A stretch of DNA of 64,000 bases. Source: Cryomorpha sp963741985. Its GTDB lineage: Bacteria > Bacteroidota > Bacteroidia > Flavobacteriales_D > Cryomorphaceae. The stretch spans positions 620,001-684,000 of the forward strand of contig CAVUKD010000001.1 in the NCBI GenBank assembly GCA_963741985.1. The letters are read 5' to 3'. Numbering within the stretch: the first letter of the stretch is position 1; the number at the start of each line of letters is the position of its first letter. A program made the position numbers and the translations under genes. The notes beneath the pieces were generated by a model that had not been told where the DNA came from, made no database searches, and saw nothing but the letters and a program-made list of their open reading frames with translations. This document shows, piece after piece, positions 35,526 to 43,093 of this stretch.

Positions 35526-36611
35526 CTAAAGTACTTCCGTAATCTTCTCCAGCCCGGGACTCATATACGATTCCCACTCTCCATTTTCGCCATCGTAGAT
35601 CAAATACACATCGAGGTGTAGTTCCGGATGGTCTTTGATAAATTCTTTCGTTTTCTCGACGCCCATCACCATAAACGCGGTTGCAAACGTATCGCCATTG
35701 GTGCAATTTGGCGCAAGCACGGTTGTGCTTATCAAATTATGTTCAACAGGTTTTCCTGATTGCGGATCGATGGTATGCGAATACCGTTTACCGTTCTTTT
35801 CATAAAACTTGCGGTAGCTTCCCGAAGTACAAATAGCCATATCTGTGACCAGCGCTACTGCCTGCAATTGCCGATCCTGATCAGGAGCAACCGGTTTGTC
35901 AATACCTATTTTCCAAGCTTCAGCATGTGCATTTTGGCCGTGAGCCAATACTTCTCCTCCCACTTCAATCATAAAATTGTGAATGCCTTTCGCCTCCAGA
36001 AAATCTCCAATCACATCGACCGAATAGCCCTGTGCAATTCCGTTCACATCGAGTTGCTGGCCTTTCATTTTATTGAAAATGAAGTGAGGTGAATCAAAAT
36101 CTCCGTCCAGTGTGTCGAGCGGTGTAATCTCGATATCGGTATGCACGAGCGCCATCAGAGAATCGATATGTATGTCGCCTTTTGGAATGGCACCATTAGG
36201 CCCAAAACCCCATGCGTGAACCAATGGCATGATCATGGGCTCAAATGCTCCACCGGTAAGTTTTGAAATCTCACGTCCGCGGAAAAAGACATTCAAGAAA
36301 TGAGGATCAGAAATCTCAACACTGTCGAGATCATTGAATTTTGATATCACAGAACTATCGACCCATTCCGAAAGCGACATGTCGATTGCATCCAATATTG
36401 AATCGGCTGATTGTTTGGAAAAAAGCGTTCCCGTGGAGTCTTCATATGAAATAGAATATGTGGTTCCCTGCGCCTTTCCAGAAAAAGAGTTAAAATGTGA
36501 ATTTTCCGGTTCCTTTCTGTTTTCAGAATTACAGGCAGCCGCCAAAATACAAATGAGAATCAGGATTTTCCCATCGAATACGTACCTTTCTAATTTACTT
36601 TCTTTATACAT
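35526..36611 (-). CDS. apbE: FAD:protein FMN transferase ApbE, lipoprotein
   Basis: A 361-residue protein with a lipoprotein signal (ILILICILAAAC, Cys about 27). ApbE fold: AQGTTYSISYED, MSLSEWVDSSVISKFND, GGAFEPMIMPLVHAWGFGP, LDVNGIAQGYSVDVIGDFLE, FMIEVGGEVLAHG, DMAICTSGSYRKFY, YSHTIDPQSGKPV. Glycine and acidic residues of the FAD and Mg sites are in place (GGEV, D/T in NGDTFATAFMVMG). It attaches FMN to Thr of NqrB/NqrC-type subunits outside the inner membrane. It converges with nqrM. Confidence 0.92.
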   Translation of the reverse strand: MYKESKLERYVFDGKILILICILAAACNSENRKEPENSHFNSFSGKAQGTTYSISYEDSTGTLFSKQSADSILDAIDMSLSEWVDSSVISKFNDLDSVEISDPHFLNVFFRGREISKLTGGAFEPMIMPLVHAWGFGPNGAIPKGDIHIDSLMALVHTDIEITPLDTLDGDFDSPHFIFNKMKGQQLDVNGIAQGYSVDVIGDFLEAKGIHNFMIEVGGEVLAHGQNAHAEAWKIGIDKPVAPDQDRQLQAVALVTDMAICTSGSYRKFYEKNGKRYSHTIDPQSGKPVEHNLISTTVLAPNCTNGDTFATAFMVMGVEKTKEFIKDHPELHLDVYLIYDGENGEWESYMSPGLEKITEVL

Positions 36612-37153
36612 GTTCTTGAACTTTCAAATTGGAGGATGCAAATATCGCAATTTCAAAATCAACCTTCATTCCCTTGAACGTGCCTGTATACTTCCACTTT
36701 ACGATAATGCATTGGGCTCAAATTAACAGGAGCTCAGCAAAGCGTTCGCACATCGCAAAGCCAGTAAGTCTAGGCATGGGTACGCGCTCCCTTTCGCCGA
36801 AGAATTTACGTAACTCGAAGTTCAATCCGCAGCCATGGGTTCAGAACGAATTATTGCGACCTATCTGTATTATGCCTCACAGTAGTCTCATGCGTCGATC
36901 ATTAATCCCCCAAAACGGCCCAAATACAGAATCCCCATTAGCTACATTGCAAATTACGAAAGTCGCTATATATGAAGAAGCACGCTAACCGATCTCTTCA
37001 AAAACCAAAACATCCGACCCAATCGGAAACCCATCGTAATGCGTAATTTCGCATTTCGTAATTCGTAATTCTCCTATTCTTAGTTTTTTCAATACAATGA
37101 CAACATCTCTCCCAGAAAACTGTTGAATCCAAATAAAACCTTTTCAAAATAGT
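36612..37153. other. Intergenic region with short AT-rich direct repeats
   Basis: About 540 bp between divergent genes. Around 37036-37076 the unit GTAATTCGTAATT/GCGTAATTTCGCATTTCG recurs three to four times in degenerate form. The open frame at 36629-36988 is not protein-like. The apbE promoter is probably near 36640 (GATATTTG, one mismatch). Confidence 0.4.
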
Positions 37154-38645
37154 ATGACCAAGAAATCAAAGTTGCCTTCCACGCTCAGAGAACTCCGGGA
37201 ATCGGGATATACATCACGTTCAATAAAAGACGAAATACGTGCCAATTTGATAGCGAAACTCAAATCCGGCGAACCGGTTTTTGAAGGAATTCTGGGATAT
37301 GAGACCACCGTTTTTCCTGAAATTGAGCGTGCCTTACTTTCACGCCATAATATAAACTTTCTCGGCCTTCGCGGACAAGCAAAAACACGGATGGCTCGCC
37401 AATTGGTTGCGCTGCTTGATGAATATTTACCTGCGATTGCCGGTTCGCAAATTGCCGACGATCCACTTCATCCTATTTCCCGTTATGGCAAAGATCTGAT
37501 TGCTCAGAATGGAGATGACACCCCTATCGAATGGATTCACCGAGAGGAACGCTATACCGAAAAACTCGCAACCCCGGACGTTACAGTAGCCGACCTTATC
37601 GGTGATGCTGATCCGATAAAAGCCGCCAACCTCAAGCTCGACTATTCGGATGAACGTGTAATTCACTTTGGATTGATACCGCGCGCCAATCGAGGGATTT
37701 TTGTAATCAATGAACTTCCCGATCTCCAGCCGCGCATTCAAGTAGCACTTTTCAATATTTTGCAGGAAGGCGACATCCAAATCCGCGGCTTCAAACTTCG
37801 TCTTCCACTTGACGTAATGTTTGTATTTACCGCCAATCCGGAGGATTATACCAATCGGGGTGCAATCATTACGCCACTCAAAGACCGGATTCAAAGCCAG
37901 ATTCTTACACACTACCCAAAGAACACATCTATTTCAGAAGCTATTACACGTCAGGAAGCACGGCTCGATAAAGCCCAAATAGACACTGTTAAGGTGCCAC
38001 CACTGGTCAGTTCGCTTATCGAAAATATTGCCGTCGAGGCACGGAATAGTGAATTTATTGACCAAAAAAGTGGTGTATCGGCACGGCTTACCATAGGTGC
38101 TTTCGAAAATCTCGTAAGTGCAGTAGAACGACGCCTGATAATTAATAACGAAAAATCAGGCTCGGCGCGAATCGGTGACATTCTCGGTATTTTGCCATCC
38201 ATTACCGGAAAGGTGGAACTCGTTTATGAAGGAGAGCAGGAAGGTTCGAAAAATGTAGCGCTTACCCTTATCGGTAAAGCGATTCGTAATCAGTTTGCCC
38301 AATATTTCCCTGATCCTGAACTTGCTAAAAAACGAAAATCAGAACCCAATCCGTATCAAAAAGTAATCGACTGGTTTAGTCGCAACGAAATCGAACTTCT
38401 TGCCGACCTTACTGAAAAAGAATACAGGGAAAAACTCGATGAAGTGCCCGGACTTCGTGACGTTGTCAAAAAATACAATCCCAAAATCAAAACCGGAAAA
38501 TACCTATCTGTTAATGGAATTTATTCTTCATGGTCTGGCTGAATATTCGATGCTCAGCAAAAACGTTCTCGAAGACGGAATGTCGTTTTCCGATCTTTTC
38601 CGCTCCGTTTTCTCAGCCGAAGACTTTGATGAAAACGAATCCTAA
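37154..38645 (+). pseudogene. MoxR/Mg-chelatase-like AAA+ ATPase, frameshifted near its 3' end
   Basis: Residues 1-447 read as an AAA+ protein of the magnesium-chelatase/MoxR type: GYETTVFPEIERALLSRHNI, Walker A GLRGQAKTRMAR (about res 74-85), Walker B FVINELPDL, FTANPEDYTNRGAIITPLKDR. The frame then ends at 38542 with YLSVNGIYSSWSG. The next frame continues as KPENTYLLMEFILHGLAEYS, ending FSAEDFDENES at 38645, the expected C-terminus. One extra A in the AAAA at 38489-38492 explains it. The restored stop overlaps the next start (TAATG), so the long form is ancestral. Usually a vWA protein partners such ATPases; here a CPBP protease follows. The N-terminal 462 residues could still work. Confidence 0.8.
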
Positions 38646-39259
38646 TGCGAAAAAGAATTCTTTGGGCTGCGCTTTTTACACTCCTTGGATTTCCACTTGT
38701 AGGCTGGGGAATTCTTCGGTTTTTTCGTGATTTTCCGCTTGAAATAATTTTCCGGACACGGGTTAATATCCTGATCCAGCTTGGCGGAGGGATAGTACTC
38801 GGAACCCTCCTCGGTTTTGGTGCCAAATGGCTGGTATCCCGACCTTTTCTCAAGGGAACTGAAAAAAAATACGCCCGAATAATTGGTAACCTTGGCCTTG
38901 GTGAAAAAGAAATAATATTCGTTTCGCTTTGCGCCGGTTTTGGCGAGGAACTGCTCTTTCGCGGGGCAATCCAACCTCTGTTGGGAATATGGGTTACTGC
39001 CTTCATATTTGTTGCCATCCATGGTTATCTTGACCCACGTGATTGGCGAATAAGTATTTATGGAGCTTTCATGACTTTCGCCATAGCCTGTTTGGGCTAT
39101 TTTACCGACCTTGTGGGAATATTTGGCGCCTGTCTTGCACATGCCGCCATAGATTATGTACTTTTCAAATATCTAATTTCAATCGGAAATAAAAATGTGC
39201 CCTACCTATTTCAACCTAAGCAAAACAACGAACTTGCTGGCCATACTGATCATTCTTAG
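38645..39259 (+). CDS. CPBP family intramembrane (CAAX-type) protease
   Basis: A 204-residue protein with about six membrane segments. Catalytic motifs of the Abi/CPBP family: EELLFRGAIQPLL (E-E-x3-R), FIFVAIHGYLDPR (F-x3-H) and GACLAHAAIDYVLF (H-x3-D/N). These glutamic-type proteases cleave within or near the membrane. The start overlaps the stop of the repaired ATPase gene (TAATG), and it overlaps the following lipoprotein gene by 65 nt, so the three are co-expressed. Confidence 0.88.
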   Translation: MRKRILWAALFTLLGFPLVGWGILRFFRDFPLEIIFRTRVNILIQLGGGIVLGTLLGFGAKWLVSRPFLKGTEKKYARIIGNLGLGEKEIIFVSLCAGFGEELLFRGAIQPLLGIWVTAFIFVAIHGYLDPRDWRISIYGAFMTFAIACLGYFTDLVGIFGACLAHAAIDYVLFKYLISIGNKNVPYLFQPKQNNELAGHTDHS

Positions 39260-40166
39260 TTGCTGTATTTCGTGCGATGCTCAGACAGGCAAAAAACCTA
39301 CCGAACCCTTTGACCTTGCCTATCCGGGGAAATTCATGGACTACTGGTATTCGGGAAATGCGGAGCTCGACCACTACAACCTAACTCAAATGCGGTACGC
39401 GGAACCCCGCAAAGGAGATGCTGTACTCATATTTGTAACCGAAGATTTCCTTCCGGAAAAACAAGTGAAAAAGGAATTTGGCGATATGCCGGGAATTTCT
39501 GTTTTAAAACTCAACTTCACTAAAAAATTTATCACCGGTATTTACGATTATGCAGTTATGACCAGTATTTTTACACCGGTAGAATTCCGCAAACATCCGG
39601 TTACGCTCAAGGTTACATTTTCATCTCAGGATTGGTGTGGGCAGAGCTTTTCGCAAATGAATTTTCGCAACGAAAAACTTAATTTCGAAACGCGGTCATA
39701 TTTTCAGGCTGAGGGTGATACCGATATTGGGATAGATGCAACTTATCTCGAAGAAGATATTTGGACGCGCATCCGAATTGAACCTCAAACACTTCCACTT
39801 GGTAAGATAGATATTGTTCCTTCGATGGAATATCTTAGACTTAATCATAAAGATCTCAAACCGTATCCGGCTGAGGCCAATCTAATGCTTCAGGTGAATG
39901 ATACAACGCTCGCAGGCCCTTCTGAATTTTATGTTTATACGCTGCGCTATGCCGACCTCGACCGCGAGCTGAAAATCAAATGTCAAACGGTTTTTCCTTT
40001 CAAGATTCTTGGTTGGGAAGAAATCCAAAATGCTTCAAATCCTGCGAAAAAGCAGATTACGAAGGCCCTACTCACCCACACCCTCATAAAGCCTTATTGG
40101 AACCTAAACAACAATGAAAATCAATCATTACGAGATTCTTTAGGGATACATTATCGGATGGAATAG
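39195..40166 (+). CDS. Conserved Bacteroidota lipoprotein (often mislabelled Maf)
   Basis: A 323-residue protein with a lipoprotein signal (LLAILIILSCCISC). The mature part has the family signatures FMDYWYSGNAELDHYNLTQM, VLIFVTEDFLPEKQVKKEF, FITGIYDYAVMTSIFTPVEF, TFSSQDWCGQSFSQMNFR and FPFKILGWEE. From memory, homologues in Flavobacteria carry the name septum formation inhibitor Maf. There is no Maf nucleotide-pyrophosphatase fold here, so I do not use it. It overlaps the CPBP gene by 65 nt. Function unknown; located in the outer or inner membrane, facing the periplasm. Confidence 0.78.
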   Translation: MCPTYFNLSKTTNLLAILIILSCCISCDAQTGKKPTEPFDLAYPGKFMDYWYSGNAELDHYNLTQMRYAEPRKGDAVLIFVTEDFLPEKQVKKEFGDMPGISVLKLNFTKKFITGIYDYAVMTSIFTPVEFRKHPVTLKVTFSSQDWCGQSFSQMNFRNEKLNFETRSYFQAEGDTDIGIDATYLEEDIWTRIRIEPQTLPLGKIDIVPSMEYLRLNHKDLKPYPAEANLMLQVNDTTLAGPSEFYVYTLRYADLDRELKIKCQTVFPFKILGWEEIQNASNPAKKQITKALLTHTLIKPYWNLNNNENQSLRDSLGIHYRME

Positions 40167-40243
40167 GCCGAGAAAGCTGCAAGCCTTAAGCAAATGGCCC
40201 CAAGCCATGCGCTCTAAGCCTAATTTATTAGTAAGGAAATGAT

Positions 40244-40291
40244 CTAATAAAAAATGCCGAATTACTAAATCCAGTTTAGTAATTCGGCATT
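40244..40291 (-). terminator. Strong hairpin terminator (probably bidirectional)
   Basis: A perfect 17-bp stem AATGCCGAATTACTAAA / TTTAGTAATTCGGCATT with a 5-nt loop (40253-40291). On the minus strand it is followed by TTTTTTATTAG, fitting a terminator for the DUF2911 gene; on the plus strand only a weak T-rich tail follows. Confidence 0.88.
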
Positions 40292-40373
40292 CTTATGTAT
40301 TGCAGTTATTTTGCGTGATTCTGTATGTTCAGCTTAAAGCTTAACGCTAAAATCTATGGGATTCCTGGCTAAA

Positions 40374-40904
40374 CTATTCCATGTCAAACGACACTTCCAA
40401 ATTTTCCCACATCATTTCCACTTCACCATCATTATCGATCGTAAATGTCAAACGCTCATAAAACTTATCAGTTTCCTCTGGTTTTACCTTAAAGCGCATT
40501 ATATCTTTTGAAGCGTCGTAATTATAAGCGCCCCACTGATCCCAAACGCTATTAATAATAATCGTCCAATCATTTTTTCCAGGAATTGTAAAAACCCCGT
40601 ATTTACCGGCTTTCAGCGTTTTTCCATCTATTTTCACATCCTTCTCAATCGTCAGCGTTGTTGCCTCATTAGCTCCCGTACGCCAAACTTTATCATAAGG
40701 TACAAGGTCGCCCCATATCTTACGGTCTTTTACTCCCGGTTGAGAATAATCTATTGTGGCAGCACCACCATTTACTATTGCTGTGGCAACTGCCGGAGGA
40801 CTTGGGCGTTGTGATTTATCCTCATTTTTCTGGTCATCCTGAGCCTGCATTGCAATCGCAAAAAGACAAAACACCATTAACAAACTCGTTTTTACAATTT
40901 TCAT
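40374..40904 (-). CDS. DUF2911 domain secreted protein
   Basis: A 176-residue protein. Signal peptide about 1-22 (AIAMQAQ). The DUF2911 hallmarks are present: SPPAVATAIVNGGAATIDYS, QPGVKDRKIWG, LVPYDKVWRTGANEATTLTI, KAGKYGVFTIPG, NSVWDQWGAYNYDASKDIMR. Function of the family unknown; probably periplasmic or on the surface. It lies 17 bp after the WLxxN-repeat gene in the same direction, so the two form an operon, closed by the terminator at 40244. Confidence 0.88.
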   Translation of the reverse strand: MKIVKTSLLMVFCLFAIAMQAQDDQKNEDKSQRPSPPAVATAIVNGGAATIDYSQPGVKDRKIWGDLVPYDKVWRTGANEATTLTIEKDVKIDGKTLKAGKYGVFTIPGKNDWTIIINSVWDQWGAYNYDASKDIMRFKVKPEETDKFYERLTFTIDNDGEVEMMWENLEVSFDME

Positions 40905-40921
40905 ATTATTTGGTTTAATTT

Positions 40922-41335
40922 TTATTCCTGACTTATTTTGTGAGCGTCGTTATTGTCGCTCTCAATTTCATCTTTTACTGCTTCTATTTGCTTCGCAACA
41001 ATCGCCATTTCCCTGTGATTATTATCAATCAACCATTTCAATGCCTTTTGATCGCCATGTCCAACCATTGCTACATTGGCGAGAACATCAAAATTAAATT
41101 TTCTCAACCAGGCCACTGCGTTCGGATTCCCTTCAGCACCGGAAATGGTTGCAGCCAAATGCTCAAACTTATTTTTCAATAACCAATCTTTGGCATCGTC
41201 TTTATTTCGGAGCCCAAAAACAAACACCCCTAACTCGCGATACCCGTTTTTCATGAGCCATTCACGGATCTTTCTATTTCCCGCAATCGCTTCCGACCAT
41301 GCTAATAATACTTTTGCCGGGTAATTTGTTTTCAC
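40922..41335 (-). CDS. Protein of four tandem ~25-residue WLxxN helical repeats
   Basis: A 137-residue protein, no signal peptide. From residue 20 to 118 it is made of four repeats: IREWLMKNGYRELGVFVFGL, AKDWLLKNKFEHLAATISGA, AVAWLRKFNFDVLANVAMVG, ALKWLIDNNHREMAIVAKQI. The shared core is A-x-x-W-L-x-x-N-x-x-x-L-A and a Gly-Asn/Asp linker, predicted as a two-helix solenoid. I do not recognise a named family. An acidic tail follows (ESDNNDAHK). It is the first gene of an operon with the DUF2911 gene, so it may be a cytoplasmic adaptor. Confidence 0.7.
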   Translation of the reverse strand: MKTNYPAKVLLAWSEAIAGNRKIREWLMKNGYRELGVFVFGLRNKDDAKDWLLKNKFEHLAATISGAEGNPNAVAWLRKFNFDVLANVAMVGHGDQKALKWLIDNNHREMAIVAKQIEAVKDEIESDNNDAHKISQE

Positions 41336-41660
41336 AATTTTGTTTTTTATTCAATTGATTCCGATGAACGCAAATATCGACCCAAAATTTTTGAGCTTAG
41401 TAGATAACTCCGCTAAAAATACAAAACAAACCAAGTTCGAAAGGGATTATTGAAAAATTTAATCATTTTCCTCTTCCAAGAAAGCTCATTTAAGTCGCAG
41501 CAAGCTAACACGCGCTTACTTTGTAGGACCCTCTTTGAATAAAAATCAAAAAAACATTTTCGTCAAAAATTGGGGATTCGAAACAGACAGCGTAATTTGC
41601 ACCATCCAGTATGACGAAATCTACCTTATTTGACGTATTCACTCCCTTAAATCAATAATT
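41336..41660. other. Divergent intergenic region, WLxxN gene / SDR gene
   Basis: About 325 bp. It contains the SDR promoter (41570-41599); on the other strand GATATTTG about 45 nt before the WLxxN-repeat ATG is a weak -7 candidate. No gene seen. Confidence 0.4.
41570..41599 (+). promoter_or_regulatory. Probable promoter of the SDR gene
   Basis: TTG (41570-41572), 20 nt, TAATTTG (41593-41599), a -7 variant one base shorter than TAnnTTTG; ATG at 41661. Confidence 0.4.
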
Positions 41661-42533
41661 ATGAGTTATTCAGATCCAATGCTAAGAGATAATGCCCTTA
41701 AAGGCAAAACTATTGTAGTAACCGGCGGCGGAACTGGACTCGGAAAATCCATGTCAACCTATTTTTCCCAGCTTGCAGCTAATGTGGTAATAACCAGCAG
41801 GAAAATCGATCGACTTGAGAAAACCGCCGAAGAAATTAGTGGCCTAACAGGTGGCAAAGTACTCGCTGTGGCTTGTGATGTACGTGATGAAGATCAAGTT
41901 GCTTCACTCCTTGAAAAATCGTTGAAGGAATTTGGAACAGTAACCAGTCTGCTCAATAATGCTGCCGGAAATTTCATTAGCCCCACAGAAAGGCTGAGCT
42001 CCAAAGCTTTTGGTGTGATCATCGATATTGTTCTTAAGGGAACAATCAACACAACTCTCACTTTTGGAAAACATTGGATTAAGCAGAAACAAGCCGCCAA
42101 CATTGTAAATATCGTTACTACCTATGCTACAACCGGCTCGGCCTATGTAGTTCCTTCGGCTTGCGCCAAAGCAGGAGTACAAGCCATGACGCGCAGCCTT
42201 GCGGTAGAATGGGCTAAATACGGAATACGTTTTAATGGAATTGCCCCCGGCCCTTTTCCAACTAAAGGTGCGTGGGACCGGCTTTTGCCGGAGCCCTTAA
42301 AAGCTAAAATTTCAATGGAAAAGCGCATCCCGCTTGGACGCACTGGCGAACATCAGGAACTTGCAAATCTTGCAGCTTATCTTATGAGTGATTTTGCGGC
42401 ATACATGAACGGTGAAATCGTGACTATTGACGGTGGCGAATGGCTGAAAGGCGCAGGACAGTTTAATCAGCTCGAAGCGATTCCGGCTGAGTTATGGGAT
42501 GCTATTGAGGCGTCGATTCGGGGAAAGAAATAA
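41661..42533 (+). CDS. SDR oxidoreductase, 2,4-dienoyl-CoA reductase-like
   Basis: A 290-residue classical SDR with NADP motif VVTGGGTGLGKSMS (about 20-33), Arg/Lys for NADPH in SRKIDRL, NNAAGNFISPTERLSSKAF (the NNAAGNF and FxxVxxIxL area typical of the DECR group), VVPSACAKAGVQAMTRSLAV (Ser and Lys of the DECR active site) and the C-terminal APGPFPTKGA plus MNGEIVTIDGGEWL. By family it reduces the 2,4-double bond system of unsaturated fatty acyl-CoA with NADPH so that beta-oxidation can continue. Stands alone with its own promoter. Confidence 0.85.
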   Translation: MSYSDPMLRDNALKGKTIVVTGGGTGLGKSMSTYFSQLAANVVITSRKIDRLEKTAEEISGLTGGKVLAVACDVRDEDQVASLLEKSLKEFGTVTSLLNNAAGNFISPTERLSSKAFGVIIDIVLKGTINTTLTFGKHWIKQKQAANIVNIVTTYATTGSAYVVPSACAKAGVQAMTRSLAVEWAKYGIRFNGIAPGPFPTKGAWDRLLPEPLKAKISMEKRIPLGRTGEHQELANLAAYLMSDFAAYMNGEIVTIDGGEWLKGAGQFNQLEAIPAELWDAIEASIRGKK

Positions 42534-42688
42534 AAAAGGAGCTGCAAGCTTACGGCTTCAAGCTTCAAGAAAATTTTTGGTCATCGGTAGGCCATTAATT
42601 TGTAGAGATATATGATAGTATTTGCGCATCCATAGGTAATTTCCGACAATAACTATATTTCTCCGCACTCCTAACATCCAAAACAATC

Positions 42689-42850
42689 TCCACAAACGTC
42701 ACTTCTTGAAGGCAGCAGCTTAAAGCTTGAAGCCAAAAAAACGGAATACCTTCAAAAGGCAAAGCCGCTGACGAACCGAAATCCGAGCAGCGACTTTTCC
42801 CCTTAAACTATCTGTTTAAATATTATTGAACTATAATCTTCGTTGACAAG
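42689..42850. repeat. Direct repeat copy A (spacing 243 bp to copy B)
   Basis: The part 42754-42850 matches 42997-43093 with about 7 differences in 97 bp; the pair CCACAAACGTCA plus CTTCTTGAAG upstream also recurs (42689 and 42931). Both copies hold CCGCTGACGAACCG, CCGAGCAGCGACTT and the inverted repeat TTAAAC-TATCT-GTTTAA, then the last codons of a T9SS sorting domain. Confidence 0.85.
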
Positions 42851-42915
42851 CGCTATTTTCTGTATATCACATTCTCAAAGTGCATTCCTTTGAAACGAAT
42901 GACCCACTCTCTTAA
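42823..42915 (-). pseudogene. 3' remnant of a T9SS sorting-domain gene
   Basis: On the minus strand the frame reads FKGMHFENVIYRK, a TAG, then RLSTKIIVQ and stop at 42823. This lines up with the C-terminus of the intact M43 gene next to it (TGMYFVNVTHGKQSLSKKFI, then VQ and stop at 43066). It is the tail end of a lost paralogue; the rest has been deleted. Confidence 0.75.
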
Positions 42916-42930
42916 AATCCCAAATCAACC

Positions 42931-43093
42931 TTCCACAAACGTCATTCTTCTTGAAGCTTGAAGCCAGCAGCTTGAGGCTACTTCCAGACTAATTTAAAAA
43001 GGCAAAGCCGCTGACGAACCGTGGTCCGAGCAGCGACTTCTCCCCTTAAACTATCTGTTTAAATATTATTGCACTATAAACTTCTTTGACAAA
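42931..43093. repeat. Direct repeat copy B (covers the 3' end of the M43 protease gene)
   Basis: The second copy of the unit described at 42689-42850. It includes the last nine codons and stop codon of the intact M43 gene and its downstream hairpins, which may serve as the terminator. Confidence 0.85.

Larger units (their letters stand above)
42534..43065. other. Convergent intergenic region with duplicated unit and AGCTTGAAGC repeats
   Basis: About 530 bp between convergent genes. It holds a 3'-end gene remnant (42823-42915), two copies of a roughly 160-bp unit 243 bp apart, and three AGCTTGAAGC-type palindromic stretches (42540-42570, 42711-42735, 42951-42980). These are listed separately. 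Confidence 0.7.

Noticed and set aside
36629..36988. 119-codon open frame between apbE and the ATPase gene
   Set aside because: Starts inside the apbE 5' region and has composition of non-coding sequence; no family resemblance.
39195..40166. Maf-type septum formation inhibitor
   Set aside because: The name circulates for homologues but the sequence is a lipoprotein with no Maf fold or active-site motif.
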